Position numbers and translations under genes: made by a program
Notes under the pieces: model-generated
What the model was told of the DNA's origin: nothing
Seen by the model: only the letters and a program-made list of their open reading frames with translations
Databases searched by the model: none
Assembly: GCA_021323655.1 (NCBI GenBank)
Contig: JAJPKO010000055.1
Location: forward strand, 16,399 to 80,398
Length of the DNA: 64,000 bases
DNA from: Acidobacteriaceae bacterium
GTDB taxonomy: Bacteria; Acidobacteriota; Terriglobia; Terriglobales; Acidobacteriaceae
Direction: 5' to 3'
Shown here: piece by piece, positions 50,717-60,899 of the stretch
Layout: each line of letters begins with the position of its first letter
How positions within the stretch are numbered: the stretch's first letter is position 1

Positions 50717-52837
50717 TCACTTCCTTAGCAACCTCAAGCCATTCAGAACCACCAGCAAGCTTGCGCCCATATCCGCGAAAACCGCCATCCACATGGTGGC
50801 CCGGCCTGTGAGGGCTAGGACCAGGAAGATTGCCTTGATGCTCAAGGCCAGCACGATATTCTGCGTCAATACGCTGGCCGTGGCTCGGGAGAGTCTTACA
50901 AACATGGGGATCTTGCGCAGATCGTCATCCATTAGCGCCACGTCAGCAGTTTCAATGGCCGTATCGGTTCCTGCAGCGCCCATCGCAAAACCAATATCTG
51001 CGCGCGCCAGTGCCGGCGCGTCGTTAATGCCATCGCCAACCATGCCGACGGTTCCGGTGGCGGCGAAGGTCTCGACTGCCTTCAACTTATCTTCAGGCAA
51101 CAGGTTGCCGCGAGCCTGATCGATCCCGACCTGACCCGCGATGGCTTCCGCGGTATGCGGGTTGTCACCGGTCAACATCACGGTTCTGATGCCGAGTCGA
51201 TGCAGATCGGCGACAGCCGTCCGGCTGCTGTCCTTCACTGTATCGGCCACAGCGAATAATGCCATGACATGCTGATCGCCTATTAGCATGACAACAGTCT
51301 TTCCCTGTCTTTCAAGCGCATCGAGACGGGCATCAAGTTCCTTTGAACAATGGCCAATCTCCTCCACCAGGCGATGGTTGCCGAGGAGATATAGCTTGCC
51401 TTCGATCACTCCACGCACCCCGCGGCCGGGCAAGGCTTCGAATTCATCGACATTCTCTAGCGACACTCCGTCGATCCTTGCGGCTTCAGCCACAGCTTGT
51501 GACACTGGATGGTCTGAGCGACTGGCCAGACTCGCAGCTAGACGACGACACAGCGCGTTGTCCAAGCCGCCATATACCTCCCAATCCGTCTGGGCTGGCT
51601 TGCCATGAGTGATGGTTCCCGTCTTGTCGAGAGCAAGCCAAATCAGCTTGCGCCCTCCTTCCAGATAAACTCCGCCTTTGATCAAGATCCCATGGCGCGC
51701 GGCTGCAGCGAGGCCACTGACGATGCTCACTGGTGTGGAGATAACCAGGGCGCAGGGGCAGGCAATGACCAGCAGTACCAGTGCCCTGTAGATCCAGACG
51801 AGCCAGGGCGCACCGAGCAGGATGGGGGGTAGGAACGCCACTGCCAGCGCGACTACGAAGACGATGGGTGTATACCAACGCGCGAACTGGTCAACGAATC
51901 GTTGCGTCGGCGCGCGGCGGCCCTGCGCGGCCTCTACAGTGTGGATGATGCGCGCCAGTGTGGACTGGTTCGCGACCGCAGTGACTAGATACTCGAAAGA
52001 TCCGGATTCATTAATACTCCCGGCAAATACCAGATTGCCTTCGGCCTTTTCGACCGGCAGGCTCTCGCCGGTAATCGGCGCCTGATTGACGGTGGAGCGG
52101 CCTTGGATCACCTTGCCATCGAGAGCGATGCGTTCGCCGGGCTTCACCCGAACGCGGCTGCCAATCGCAATCGTGGCAGCTTCAATTTCGGCCCAACTTC
52201 CATCTGCCTGCTGGACGGTGGCGCGTTCCGGAGTGAGATCCAGAAGGCCGCGAATCGCGTTGCGCGCATGGTCGAGCGATTTGGCTTCGATGACCTCAGC
52301 GAGTGCAAACAGGACCATGACCATTGCTGCTTCCGGCCAGTGTCCGATCACCATTGCGCCGGTGACCGCAATCGACATCAGCGCGTTCATGTTCAGATTG
52401 CGGTTTCTGAGAGCGATCCATCCCTTCTTGTAGGTCGACAAGCCGCCGGTAAGGATCGCAAACAGCGCCAGCGCCACTACAACCCAATTGTTTCCTGCAT
52501 TGAGCCAGTACACCAGTTCCGCCAACGCGGATGCTAGACCGGATATCGCCAACCACCACCAGTTCGTACGGGACGAATCCGGTGCCGTGGGCGTTGTCGC
52601 AGTTCCTGCGTCACACACCTCGGCATCGAACCCCAGCGATTTCAATGCCGCGAGCACGCGAGGCAGCGCATCTGGCGCATGCCTGACGCTCAATGTGCGC
52701 TGAACAAGGTTGAAATCGAGTGCCGACACACCAGTCATCCCGGCGAGCTTGCTGCGAATCAGGCTTTCCTCGGTTGGACAATCCATCTTGGCGATGGCCA
52801 GTACAGTGCTTTGGACCTCTGAATCATCCCCGCTCAT
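50717..52837 (-). CDS. Zn/Cd/Pb-type P1B ATPase (ZntA/CadA-like)
   Basis: A 706-residue export ATPase. The N-terminal heavy-metal domain carries KMDCPTEE (residues 18-24), the acidic variant found in Zn/Cd pumps, and no CxxC. Eight membrane helices include the CPC motif in IACPCALVIS; the phosphorylation motif LALDKTGT, SDHPVSQA and VGDGINDAPA are intact; and the last helix pair has ADMGASLLVVLNGLRLL with the Asp typical of Zn pumps. Substrates are inferred as Zn(II), Cd(II) and Pb(II). It follows the PII-like gene of the czc operon by 146 bases. Confidence 0.93.
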   Translation of the reverse strand: MSGDDSEVQSTVLAIAKMDCPTEESLIRSKLAGMTGVSALDFNLVQRTLSVRHAPDALPRVLAALKSLGFDAEVCDAGTATTPTAPDSSRTNWWWLAISGLASALAELVYWLNAGNNWVVVALALFAILTGGLSTYKKGWIALRNRNLNMNALMSIAVTGAMVIGHWPEAAMVMVLFALAEVIEAKSLDHARNAIRGLLDLTPERATVQQADGSWAEIEAATIAIGSRVRVKPGERIALDGKVIQGRSTVNQAPITGESLPVEKAEGNLVFAGSINESGSFEYLVTAVANQSTLARIIHTVEAAQGRRAPTQRFVDQFARWYTPIVFVVALAVAFLPPILLGAPWLVWIYRALVLLVIACPCALVISTPVSIVSGLAAAARHGILIKGGVYLEGGRKLIWLALDKTGTITHGKPAQTDWEVYGGLDNALCRRLAASLASRSDHPVSQAVAEAARIDGVSLENVDEFEALPGRGVRGVIEGKLYLLGNHRLVEEIGHCSKELDARLDALERQGKTVVMLIGDQHVMALFAVADTVKDSSRTAVADLHRLGIRTVMLTGDNPHTAEAIAGQVGIDQARGNLLPEDKLKAVETFAATGTVGMVGDGINDAPALARADIGFAMGAAGTDTAIETADVALMDDDLRKIPMFVRLSRATASVLTQNIVLALSIKAIFLVLALTGRATMWMAVFADMGASLLVVLNGLRLLRK

Positions 52838-52983
52838 GGTTGGTCCCTCATTCTTGGATCATCTTGTGGCGTCCGCTCGACCGGAAACACCAAATTCTCG
52901 TGAAGAACGAAGGGAATGTGCCTGACGATCTTTCCCTATCGAGCATTACATTCAACCTCGTGAGTTTTCGTTCGACGTCCTCG

Positions 52984-53319
52984 TCACGAGTCAACATCGT
53001 CCTGCGTACCAGTTCGGATTCGAATCGCGTGCTCAACCGGTAGTACGAAAATCTTTCCGTCGCCGATATTTCCGGTGTGTGCGTGCTGTTTGATTGACTC
53101 CACCACCGCCGGGACCAGCGCATCAGGCACCACAATCTCAAGCTTGGTCTTCTTGAGACATCGAATGGATTCATCGTCGCTGGACTGCACCCTGCCGCGT
53201 GTTCGTCCGAAACCTTTGACTTCAGAGACAGTGATGCCCGGAAGGCCTTCGATCACCGCGAGCGCATCAATGACCTTTTCGGCCATAAAGGGCTGTATGA
53301 TCGCCTTTATCTCTTTCAT
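52984..53319 (-). CDS. PII-like protein of the metal-efflux-associated group
   Basis: A 111-residue PII-superfamily protein: MKEIKAIIQPFMAEKVIDAL, ITVSEVKGFGRTRG, then a short T-loop region and TKLEIVVPD, HTGNIGDGKIFVLPVEHAIR. The T-loop lacks the Tyr uridylylation site, so it is not a classical GlnB/GlnK. PII proteins encoded with heavy-metal RND pumps form a known subgroup (PII-NG). It lies 12 bases after czcA, with AAGGAG ahead of ATG 53319, and may sense a nucleotide or metal to control the pump. Confidence 0.88.
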   Translation of the reverse strand: MKEIKAIIQPFMAEKVIDALAVIEGLPGITVSEVKGFGRTRGRVQSSDDESIRCLKKTKLEIVVPDALVPAVVESIKQHAHTGNIGDGKIFVLPVEHAIRIRTGTQDDVDS

Positions 53320-53330
53320 GGAAAGCTCCT

Positions 53331-56300
53331 TCAAATCTCGACATCTTCCCGACGTCCTTCAAACCACCTGAACAGAGTCGGAAGTACCAGTAGAGTTAGC
53401 ACCGTGGAAGTTATCAGGCCACCGATCACGACGGTAGCGAGCGGTCTTTGCACCTCTGCTCCCGATCCGTGCGAGACGGCCATCGGAATAAAGCCAAGGC
53501 TGGCGACAAGAGCGGTCATGACGACCGGGCGCAAGCGGGTTGTTGCGCCTCGTGTGACAGCTTCCTCTAACGGGACACCTTCATTGCGAAGTTCTCGAAT
53601 GTAGGTCAGGAGAACGATCCCATTGAGCACAGCAATTCCGAACAGCGCGATGAAACCGACCCCCGCGGATATGCTGAAGGGCATTCCTCGGATCAGTAAT
53701 GCGAAAATGCCTCCTGTGGCGGCCAAGGGGATATTGAGGAAGATCAGCAGGGCCGGGAGGCCAGCCTGGAAGTTGAAATAGAGCAGCACGAAGATCAGGA
53801 TGAGTGCCGCAGGCACCACAATCATGAGGCGCTGGCTTGCGCTTCTGAGCTGCTCAAATTGCCCTCCCCACACCAATTGGTATTCATCGGGGATCTTCAC
53901 CTTGGCTGCGACAGCTCTCTGCGCATCCGCTACAAAGCCTGCGAGATCTCGGCCGCGCACGTTCACCTCTACACTGATTCTCCGTTGCCCATTTTCACGA
54001 CTGATCTGAGCAGGCCCTTCCTGGTCCTCGATATCGGCAAGCTGTGCAAGCGGGATGAAATGGCCTTCGTTGTCTCCTACGCGTAGGTTGCCGATGGCGT
54101 CGGCCGTTGCTCGCTCGTCTTGAGGAAAGCGGACTTGGAGCGTAAAGCGTCGATTGCCTTCAACGATTTCTCCGACGGGCTTGCCTCCGATGGCCTCGAT
54201 GGTGTCCAGCACGGCCGATTCGTCGAGACCATGCCGGGCGAGCGCTTCGCGCCGCAGGCGGATGCGCAGGTATGGCAAACCGGACACTCGTTCGGCGTGA
54301 ACATCCTCCGCCCCCGGAACCTTACTCACCACAGCCGCAATCTGATCCGCTTTCTCGCGGAGGATACCGAGATCGTCTCCGAACAGCTTGATTGCGATAT
54401 TGCTGCGTGAACCTCCTTCCATCAGTTCCTGCATGCGCATCTGAATCGGCTGAGAAAAGCTGTATACCGCTCCTGGAGCCTCCTCTTCCAGCCGCTTTTG
54501 CATTGCTTCAATGAGATCTTCTTTGCTGCGCTTTTTCGGCCACTGGTTGATCGGCTTCAGCATGACGTAGACATCACTCTGGTCGATTGCCATGGGATCG
54601 GTGGCGACCTCGGGACTGCCCGTCCTGCTGAAGACTGTGGCTACCTCCGGGAACTCGCGCAGAACTGTCTCAACAATCTGATTGCCGTGAAGTGATTCCG
54701 TGAGCGAGATCCCAGGGACTCGATACATCATGACCAGGATTGAGCCTTCGTCGAGCGATGGAATGAATTCCGCACCCAGAAAGGGAATCGCGATCAGTGA
54801 GAGCGCGAATGCTCCAATGGCAATCGAAGATGTGATCCGAGGATGCCTTAAGGCCTTCTCCAGGGCAGGGGCGTAAAGTCGATCGAACCTCCGCATCAGC
54901 CACGTGTGTTCTTTGATCTTTATCCGGCGCAGGAGATATGAGCTCAAAACCGGCATCAACGTGAGAGCAATAAGCAGGGATCCGGTCAGAGCAAACAACA
55001 CCGTCACGGCCATCGGCTTGAACATCTTGCCTTCAACGCCCCCAAGCGTCAGGATCGGCACGTAGACAAGCACGATGATGGCCACGCCAAAGAAGATCGG
55101 TTTGGCCACTTCGCGTGCCGCTGACCGTATTACATCTTGGGGCTTTTCATCCGCCGCACGATCGTGCAAACGGCGAAGGATGTTCTCAATGATGACGACG
55201 GACCCGTCGACGATAAGTCCGAAGTCGATTGCCCCCAGGCTCATCAGATTTCCGGAGATGTTGGCCCTGACCATTCCGATGAAGGCAAGCAGCATGGAGA
55301 ACGGAATTGCCAGCGCTACAACGATGCCAGCTCTAAAGCTTCCCAGCAGCAGAAGCAGGATCACAATCACCAGGATGCCGCCCTCGATCAGATTGCGGCT
55401 CACCGTGTGAATGGTTCGATTCACAAGATCGGTGCGATCGTAAAGTGGCACAATCTGTACGCCTTCGGGCAGTGTCTTCTGGATCTCTGCAAGGGTGTCT
55501 TTTACACGGATGGCAACTGCGCGCGAATTTTCACCGATCAGCATCATGGCAACACCGATCACGATTTCACCCTTGCCGTCCTGTGTTGCGAAACCCCGCC
55601 GCACCATCGGCCCGAACTGAACTGTGCCAATGTTTCGAATGAGGATGGGGGTGCCGGTCGGCGAGTTCCCGACCACGATATTTTCAATATCGGAGAGGCT
55701 GGAGATCAGCCCCTCACCTCGAATGAGAGATTGCTGCTCGGAGCGTTCGAGGTAAGCGCCGCCCGCATTTGCATTGTTGGTTGAGAGCGCCTCGATCACC
55801 CGGCGAAGCGGAATGTGGTAGCCGGTCATCTTTTCGTTGTCCACTTCCACCTCGTAGGTCTTCAGCTCGCCTCCTTGCGTATTCACCTCGACCACGCCGG
55901 GCACACCGCGCAATTTCGGAGCGATGTCCCAATCAAGGATGCTGCGCAATTCCATCGGCGTGCGCCCCGGCCCCGCTACCTTGAATTGATAGATTTCGCC
56001 TAAACCAGTTGAGATCGGACCCATCTCGGGCACGCCGACATCGGGCGGAATCGACTGCTTGGCTTCGGGCAGGCGCTCGTTTACCAAGGCTCGGCAAAAG
56101 TATGGGTCCATGCCGTCCTCGAAGTAAATCGCGACGTAGGAGAGCCCGTACTTTGAAACCGATTGAATGCTCTTGATCCCGGGGAGACCACGCATCGCAT
56201 TCTCAACCGGAAACGAAATGAGTTGCTCAACCTCCAATGGAGAGAGACTCGGCGCGCGGGTCAGGATGAGAACCTGGTTAGGCGTGATGTCAGGTTCTGC

Positions 56301-56408
56301 ATCGATTGGGAGCATGCGAAGCGAGACAAACCCGATTGCCGCTACGAAAAGGAACCCAAGCAGAACGAGGATGCGATAGCGAAGGGCGATGTCAACAAGG
56401 CGCTGCAT
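53331..56408 (-). CDS. czcA: CzcA-type heavy-metal RND efflux pump
   Basis: A 1025-residue inner-membrane exporter. It opens with IALRYRILVLLGFLFVAAIG and DAEPDITPNQVLI, has the TM4 motif DFGLIVDGSVVIIEN typical of the Zn/Co/Cd branch (two Asp and one Glu in the proton relay), GAEFIPSLDEGSILVMMYRV and a C-terminal membrane block ending LPTLFRWFEG. It is the third gene of czcCBA, two bases after czcB, and exports divalent cations from periplasm or cytoplasm. Confidence 0.95.
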   Translation of the reverse strand: MQRLVDIALRYRILVLLGFLFVAAIGFVSLRMLPIDAEPDITPNQVLILTRAPSLSPLEVEQLISFPVENAMRGLPGIKSIQSVSKYGLSYVAIYFEDGMDPYFCRALVNERLPEAKQSIPPDVGVPEMGPISTGLGEIYQFKVAGPGRTPMELRSILDWDIAPKLRGVPGVVEVNTQGGELKTYEVEVDNEKMTGYHIPLRRVIEALSTNNANAGGAYLERSEQQSLIRGEGLISSLSDIENIVVGNSPTGTPILIRNIGTVQFGPMVRRGFATQDGKGEIVIGVAMMLIGENSRAVAIRVKDTLAEIQKTLPEGVQIVPLYDRTDLVNRTIHTVSRNLIEGGILVIVILLLLLGSFRAGIVVALAIPFSMLLAFIGMVRANISGNLMSLGAIDFGLIVDGSVVIIENILRRLHDRAADEKPQDVIRSAAREVAKPIFFGVAIIVLVYVPILTLGGVEGKMFKPMAVTVLFALTGSLLIALTLMPVLSSYLLRRIKIKEHTWLMRRFDRLYAPALEKALRHPRITSSIAIGAFALSLIAIPFLGAEFIPSLDEGSILVMMYRVPGISLTESLHGNQIVETVLREFPEVATVFSRTGSPEVATDPMAIDQSDVYVMLKPINQWPKKRSKEDLIEAMQKRLEEEAPGAVYSFSQPIQMRMQELMEGGSRSNIAIKLFGDDLGILREKADQIAAVVSKVPGAEDVHAERVSGLPYLRIRLRREALARHGLDESAVLDTIEAIGGKPVGEIVEGNRRFTLQVRFPQDERATADAIGNLRVGDNEGHFIPLAQLADIEDQEGPAQISRENGQRRISVEVNVRGRDLAGFVADAQRAVAAKVKIPDEYQLVWGGQFEQLRSASQRLMIVVPAALILIFVLLYFNFQAGLPALLIFLNIPLAATGGIFALLIRGMPFSISAGVGFIALFGIAVLNGIVLLTYIRELRNEGVPLEEAVTRGATTRLRPVVMTALVASLGFIPMAVSHGSGAEVQRPLATVVIGGLITSTVLTLLVLPTLFRWFEGRREDVEI

Positions 56409-56410
56409 CT

Positions 56411-57601
56411 CTAGTCCTCCTCCCCAAGTTCGCCACCGGCAACAATCGACTTCAGATGAAAAGCGCCCTGGGTTACGATGGGCTCGCCTGGCTTCAAACC
56501 GCTGACGATTTCGGTCAGGTTCTTGACCGTGACTCCTTTTTCCACTTCACGCTTTTCAAACTGGGTCGGAGAATGCCGAATGAATACGACGTTTTTGCCT
56601 TCGATCTGCTGGAGAGCGCTTGAGGGCACGGCAAGCGCCTGTTTGCTGAGCTTGGTAGGAAGCTCAACGCTGGCGAACATATCGGTTTTGAGTTCCATCT
56701 TTGGATTGGCGACTTCGCAGCGCACTCGAGCGGATCGAGTCTGGGGATCCAGCACATCGCTGATGTAGGCAACCTTGCCTTCAAACGGATGGTCGGGGTA
56801 CGTATCCACGGTGATGAAGGCGCTCTGGCCGACGCGAATCCGGCCAAGATCCTTCTCGTACACCTCGGCCTGAACCCAGACGCGCGAGAGGTCCGCCACG
56901 GTGAAGGTATCCGTTCCTGCATCGACCACATCGCCCGGGGAGGCCGATGCCTTGGTCACGACACCGGAGAAGGGGGCTTTCAGCGGAGTGAGAATTGTGA
57001 CTCGTGGAGTAGCGTCTGCAATTCCAAACCGGCGAAGGCGCTGGAGAATGCCATCGATGAGTGCTTGTTGCGACCGGATATTGGCTTCAATGCCGTCTTC
57101 TTCCGCTTTGCTTGATTCATAGTCCTTCTCTGAGCCCGCGCCAATGTCCGCAAGACGGCGGCTGCGCTGAACCTGACGCGTTGCTGGAATGAGCTGCGCC
57201 TTGAAGCGTTCGAGATCGGCACGAGCGGATTGCGCTTGCGCGAGCAGTTCCCCAGCCTCGATATTGTCGACGATCGCGAGGGATTGCCCGGCCTCTACGC
57301 GGTCGCCGACCTTGGCCTTGACCTCCATGATCCGTCCTCTCGCAAGAGGCCCGACCACGCCCACCTTGCTGTCAATCGGCTGGACTGTCCCTGTAGAGCG
57401 CAGATATTCGGTCAATTGCGTGACCTGTGCCGGCGCGACCACCAGCCCAATATGCTGCTGCGCAGAGAGGCTCATCTCAACGAGACTGCTATTGTCAGCA
57501 GACTCGCTCCGCGATTCGCCTTCTTCCGTATGCTCCTTCTTACCCTTGCAGCCGCCGATGAGCAATGTGCTGCAGAACAACAAAACGAGAATCCGATTCA
57601 T
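56411..57601 (-). CDS. czcB: CzcB-type membrane-fusion lipoprotein
   Basis: A 396-residue periplasmic adaptor with a lipoprotein signal (MNRILVLLFCSTLLIGGC, lipobox LIGGC). The lipoyl/hairpin core (VGDRVEAGQSLAIVDNIEAG, helical hairpin about 110-180), VKAPFSG-like segment LKAPFSGVVTKAS and the beta-barrel LSRVWVQAEVYEKDLGRIRV fit the family. It connects CzcA with the outer-membrane factor. Its start overlaps czcC by four bases. Confidence 0.93.
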   Translation of the reverse strand: MNRILVLLFCSTLLIGGCKGKKEHTEEGESRSESADNSSLVEMSLSAQQHIGLVVAPAQVTQLTEYLRSTGTVQPIDSKVGVVGPLARGRIMEVKAKVGDRVEAGQSLAIVDNIEAGELLAQAQSARADLERFKAQLIPATRQVQRSRRLADIGAGSEKDYESSKAEEDGIEANIRSQQALIDGILQRLRRFGIADATPRVTILTPLKAPFSGVVTKASASPGDVVDAGTDTFTVADLSRVWVQAEVYEKDLGRIRVGQSAFITVDTYPDHPFEGKVAYISDVLDPQTRSARVRCEVANPKMELKTDMFASVELPTKLSKQALAVPSSALQQIEGKNVVFIRHSPTQFEKREVEKGVTVKNLTEIVSGLKPGEPIVTQGAFHLKSIVAGGELGEED

Positions 57602-58887
57602 GGAAGGTTTCCTCCTGCAGCGCGTTCGACTTCAGCCCATGTGCGAGCTACATCTGACTCTGCATCGATGTACTCCATCTGTGTGTCGACCAGGCGGCGC
57701 TGTTCGTTCAGCACGTCCAGAAGGCGCAGCTGGCCGAGCTTGTACGCCTCGCGAATCACGGAGAGGTTGGTAGTCGAAGGATCGATCACTCCGCTTTTGA
57801 GGGTCTCCACCGAGTCGGTCGCAGTGCGCCAGCGTTGATATGCGCCTTCGATCTCAAGCGAGATATTTCTCTCGAGGTACTCGCGGCGTAGTCGCGCTCC
57901 CGATGCCTTGGCGGTTGCTGCCTGTACGTTACCCAAGCCGCTCCGGCTTGTGCGCAAGGGAACGGAAATCCCGAAGGTGAGGATGTTCTCTTGAGTGCGA
58001 ATCGGGCTGAGCGCGCCGGTACTATTGAATCCGAACAGATCGTCGAACAACACGTTTTCCTTACTGTAACCAGCCGAGAGCGTCACGTCTGGTTTTGCCT
58101 CGGCCTTAGCCAGCGCAATGCCTGCGGACTCCTGCTCTTCCTCGAGGCGTGCCGACCTGAGGTCAGCCCGGTTTTCCAGCGCCTGTTGCCTCAAAGCCTC
58201 GAGGGAAGGAAGAGGGGCCGGAGTGAGGTCGCTCACTGGAATTGGCGCGGATTCATCCAGCCCGACCAGGCGGCGCAAGTCCAGTTCGGCAGTGGTGAGG
58301 CGTCCTTGCGCACTCTTGAGAGACACCTCTGTCCGGGCGATCTCAACTTTCAGCAGATTCGCTTCCAGAGGCGCGATATCGCCTTCTTTGACCCGCGCCT
58401 CCGTGAGCCGTAAGGAGTCCTGGTTCACTCCGATCAAGTCCGTCAGTAGCTTGACCTTGTTACGGTCCGCAGAGACTTCGGCGTAACCGGACCGGATCTG
58501 ATAGGCAAGTTCGGCGGAGCGCTGCTGCAAATCGGCCTCAGCGATACCGATCGAATATTCCGCTACCCGGATGCGCTTGCTCCGCTTCCCGAATGTTTCG
58601 ACGGTCTCCGAAAGTCCGCCGCCATATTGTTCTTCGCCAATCGTACCCAGCGGTTTGCCAGTGGACCCGCTGAGGTCGAGCACCGGTGACGGCAAGACGC
58701 GGGCCTGTCGAGCAAGCCCCTTCGCCTCGGCGACTCGTTCGCGTACAGCAGCCAAATCTTTATTGTTTGCGATCCCGGTGCGCACCAATTCATCCACTGT
58801 GGACGGCGTGGATGCCGATTGCTGTGCTCCCAGCAACAATGCCGGGAACAGAAGCGCACACGGGAACAGGATAGTTCTCCCGTGCAT
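57598..58887 (-). CDS. czcC: CzcC/TolC-family outer-membrane factor
   Basis: A 429-residue exported protein: signal MHGRTILFPCALLFPALLLG, then the duplicated TolC helical domain (ELVRTGIANNKDLAAVRERV, ETVEAKLLKVEIARTEV-type helices, SVIREAYKLGQLRLLDVLNE). It forms the outer-membrane duct of the Czc complex. I chose ATG 58887, six bases after AGGAG-ATGTGT, rather than longer upstream starts that run through the small gene on the same strand. Confidence 0.9.
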   Translation of the reverse strand: MHGRTILFPCALLFPALLLGAQQSASTPSTVDELVRTGIANNKDLAAVRERVAEAKGLARQARVLPSPVLDLSGSTGKPLGTIGEEQYGGGLSETVETFGKRSKRIRVAEYSIGIAEADLQQRSAELAYQIRSGYAEVSADRNKVKLLTDLIGVNQDSLRLTEARVKEGDIAPLEANLLKVEIARTEVSLKSAQGRLTTAELDLRRLVGLDESAPIPVSDLTPAPLPSLEALRQQALENRADLRSARLEEEQESAGIALAKAEAKPDVTLSAGYSKENVLFDDLFGFNSTGALSPIRTQENILTFGISVPLRTSRSGLGNVQAATAKASGARLRREYLERNISLEIEGAYQRWRTATDSVETLKSGVIDPSTTNLSVIREAYKLGQLRLLDVLNEQRRLVDTQMEYIDAESDVARTWAEVERAAGGNLP

Positions 58888-58928
58888 ACACATCTCCTGA
58901 ACTGATTGGATTGGAACGGAGCTAGCGG

Positions 58929-59252
58929 CTAGGAAAGTTGGGGCGGATGCTCGATGCTGGAGGGCGAGAAGAGGGGCCTTTGAGGGTTCTCTGCTGGAGG
59001 AGCTGGCGTGATGATGAATCGAGGATGAAAGGTGAAGGCCGTCGCTGCGACCATGTGCGTGCAGCAGCAAAGGCAAGTGTCGCCGGAAGGTTGGGGCGTA
59101 CTGTGATTCTTATCCTGACTCGGAACTTTGGCTGAGATGTAGCACTCATCCGACTGCAACAGATCGCAGGCAAGCACTTCCACTGCCATGAAGAGCAGCA
59201 GAAACATGGCCATAAACCGGAAAAGTCGGGGAAGGATCTTCACCATCTTCAT
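58929..59252 (-). CDS. Small exported Cys-rich protein at the head of czcCBA
   Basis: A 107-residue exported protein: signal MKMVKILPRLFRFMAMFLLL ending near VLA, then CDLLQSDECYISAKVPS, NHSTPQPSGDTCLCCCTHM and a Pro-rich C-terminus. The C-x-CCC-x-H cluster suggests binding of a soft or divalent metal. It precedes czcC by 41 bases on the same strand. Its place matches the small Cys/Met/His proteins at the head of the cus and copper oxidase operons. Confidence 0.6.
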   Translation of the reverse strand: MKMVKILPRLFRFMAMFLLLFMAVEVLACDLLQSDECYISAKVPSQDKNHSTPQPSGDTCLCCCTHMVAATAFTFHPRFIITPAPPAENPQRPLFSPSSIEHPPQLS

Positions 59253-59688
59253 TTTGTCACAGGAGCAGCGGGAGACCTGCCGTGCCCTAGTCCACTTGCT
59301 GACTGCGATCGGGCCCACCGCCTGCTGCCAGAACCATGCCTGGCTGTATGCACGAAAAGCCGTCCGCCCGAAGAAATGAGGTCGAAAGAGCTAAGCCCCC
59401 CTTCGATTCTCAGTTAGCCCTATTTCGTCCCGTCTCACGCGATGGACTTCGAGCAAGAGAACTCCCGCTGGGCGTCTGGGCAGAGCCGTCACGCCAGAGT
59501 TTTGGGTTATCTTTCTGGCGGTGGTTCAGGCCGAGTGACTGTGCCCATTTTTGTGCCCACCACACCTCAAAATCGGTCATAATTTGGGGTGTCCGGATAG
59601 CAAAAGGCGCAAAGGAGGGAAGAGACAAACTGATGAAAATATAGGACCTTATAGCAACCGGTAGCAGCAGGGGTGAGGACGACGCGCA
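59253..59688. other. Region between the czc operon and the element end
   Basis: About 435 bases holding the presumed czc promoter (minus strand) on the left and no gene I can defend on the right. The plus-strand frame 59336-59644 has no recognisable domain. No sigma-54 element found. Confidence 0.4.
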
Positions 59689-59737
<49 letters not shown>

Positions 59738-59743
59738 TTCTTT

Positions 59744-60899
59744 TCAACGACTTACGCCCCTCCCAACTCCCCGATGACCCTCCAAAATGCCCGACTGTGG
59801 GGACTTTTGTGGGTACTCCTGCTGTGACTCGTTCGGAGCGCTCGACTTACGGACAATTGCTTCGAGCGCACTGCGCTTGGCTTCCATCCGAATGTGGCTG
59901 TAATGCTCCAGCATTTGCTTCGAGACGTGGCCGGCGATGTCCATGATCGTCTGGTCGCCCGCGCCGCTCTCGGCAAGCTCGGTGATGAGGGTGTGGCGGT
60001 TGTCATGCCAGCGCCCTTTCACGCCAGCGTTCACCCGCACTTTATAGTCCAGACGGTCTGAGGGTGGTGACATGTCGCGTGGGGTCGGTCGGCTGCGGTG
60101 AGCCGAATGGAAAGACGTACCACTCCGGCTGGAGCGCCCCGAACTTCTGCTTGTACCACTCGACGTAATCAGTGAGCACGGCAAACAGCTCTGAGTTCAG
60201 AGGGATGGTTCTGCCCTCACCGCCCGCCATCTTGGCGCGGCCCACTGCCAGATACTGCTTGGGGAAATTGATCTGCGCCCAAGTTAACTGCTTGATCTCT
60301 CCATCGCGCATCCCGGCATTGAGGGCCAGCGTCAACGCAAGGTAGATGTGAGGTGAACGGGCCTTGGCCGCCTCCTGCAGCATCCGCTTCTTCTCGTCTT
60401 CGCTGTAGGCTTTGCCGATGACCTCGCGTGTCTTCAGCTTGAGCGTCTTCTTCTTGCGGAGGCGGACGCGAATCAGGTCGCCCGGCTCGCCAAGAATGCG
60501 CAGGAGAAATCCGACCTCTTCATTGATCGTCTTGGGGGACGCCTTCTCGCTGAGACGGTCGTTCTGATACTTGGTGACGACAGTCTCATTGAAATCAACC
60601 AGCATCTTTGCGCCCAGCAAGCGGTTCAGGTGCCGGATCGCGTACTCGGCGAAGACGGCGGAATCTGGCGGCCGGAGCTTGTAGGCGTCATAGAAATCCT
60701 CCGCCATGTCCCGGAAGGTGCGGATACGCTCACGACGCTGGTCGGTGATGTTGTTGAAGCCTTCCTCCAGCTCGCACTTGCGATTCTTCTCTGCTTCTCT
60801 CGCGACGGTCTTCGACTTCGATTTGGTGGACTCGCGGATACGCTGACCCGCGAAGTAGAACTCATACCACCACATACCGCCGCGTCGAAACAGACCCAT
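59744..60899 (-). pseudogene. Tyrosine recombinase/integrase, frameshifted
   Basis: From ATG 60899 the first frame encodes the N-terminal DNA-binding and core domains (MWWYEFYFAGQRIRESTKSK, NAGMRDGEIKQLTWAQINF with the catalytic Arg). It ends at a stop near 60042 after TRHVTTLRPSGL. The next frame continues as VRVNAGVKGRWHDNRHTLIT, then DIAGHVSKQMLEHYSHI, supplying HxxRH and the nucleophilic Tyr. A one-base shift near 60040-60060 therefore breaks the gene in its catalytic domain. It adjoins the tRNA-Asn remnant and overlaps the toxin gene (TAATG). Confidence 0.85.
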
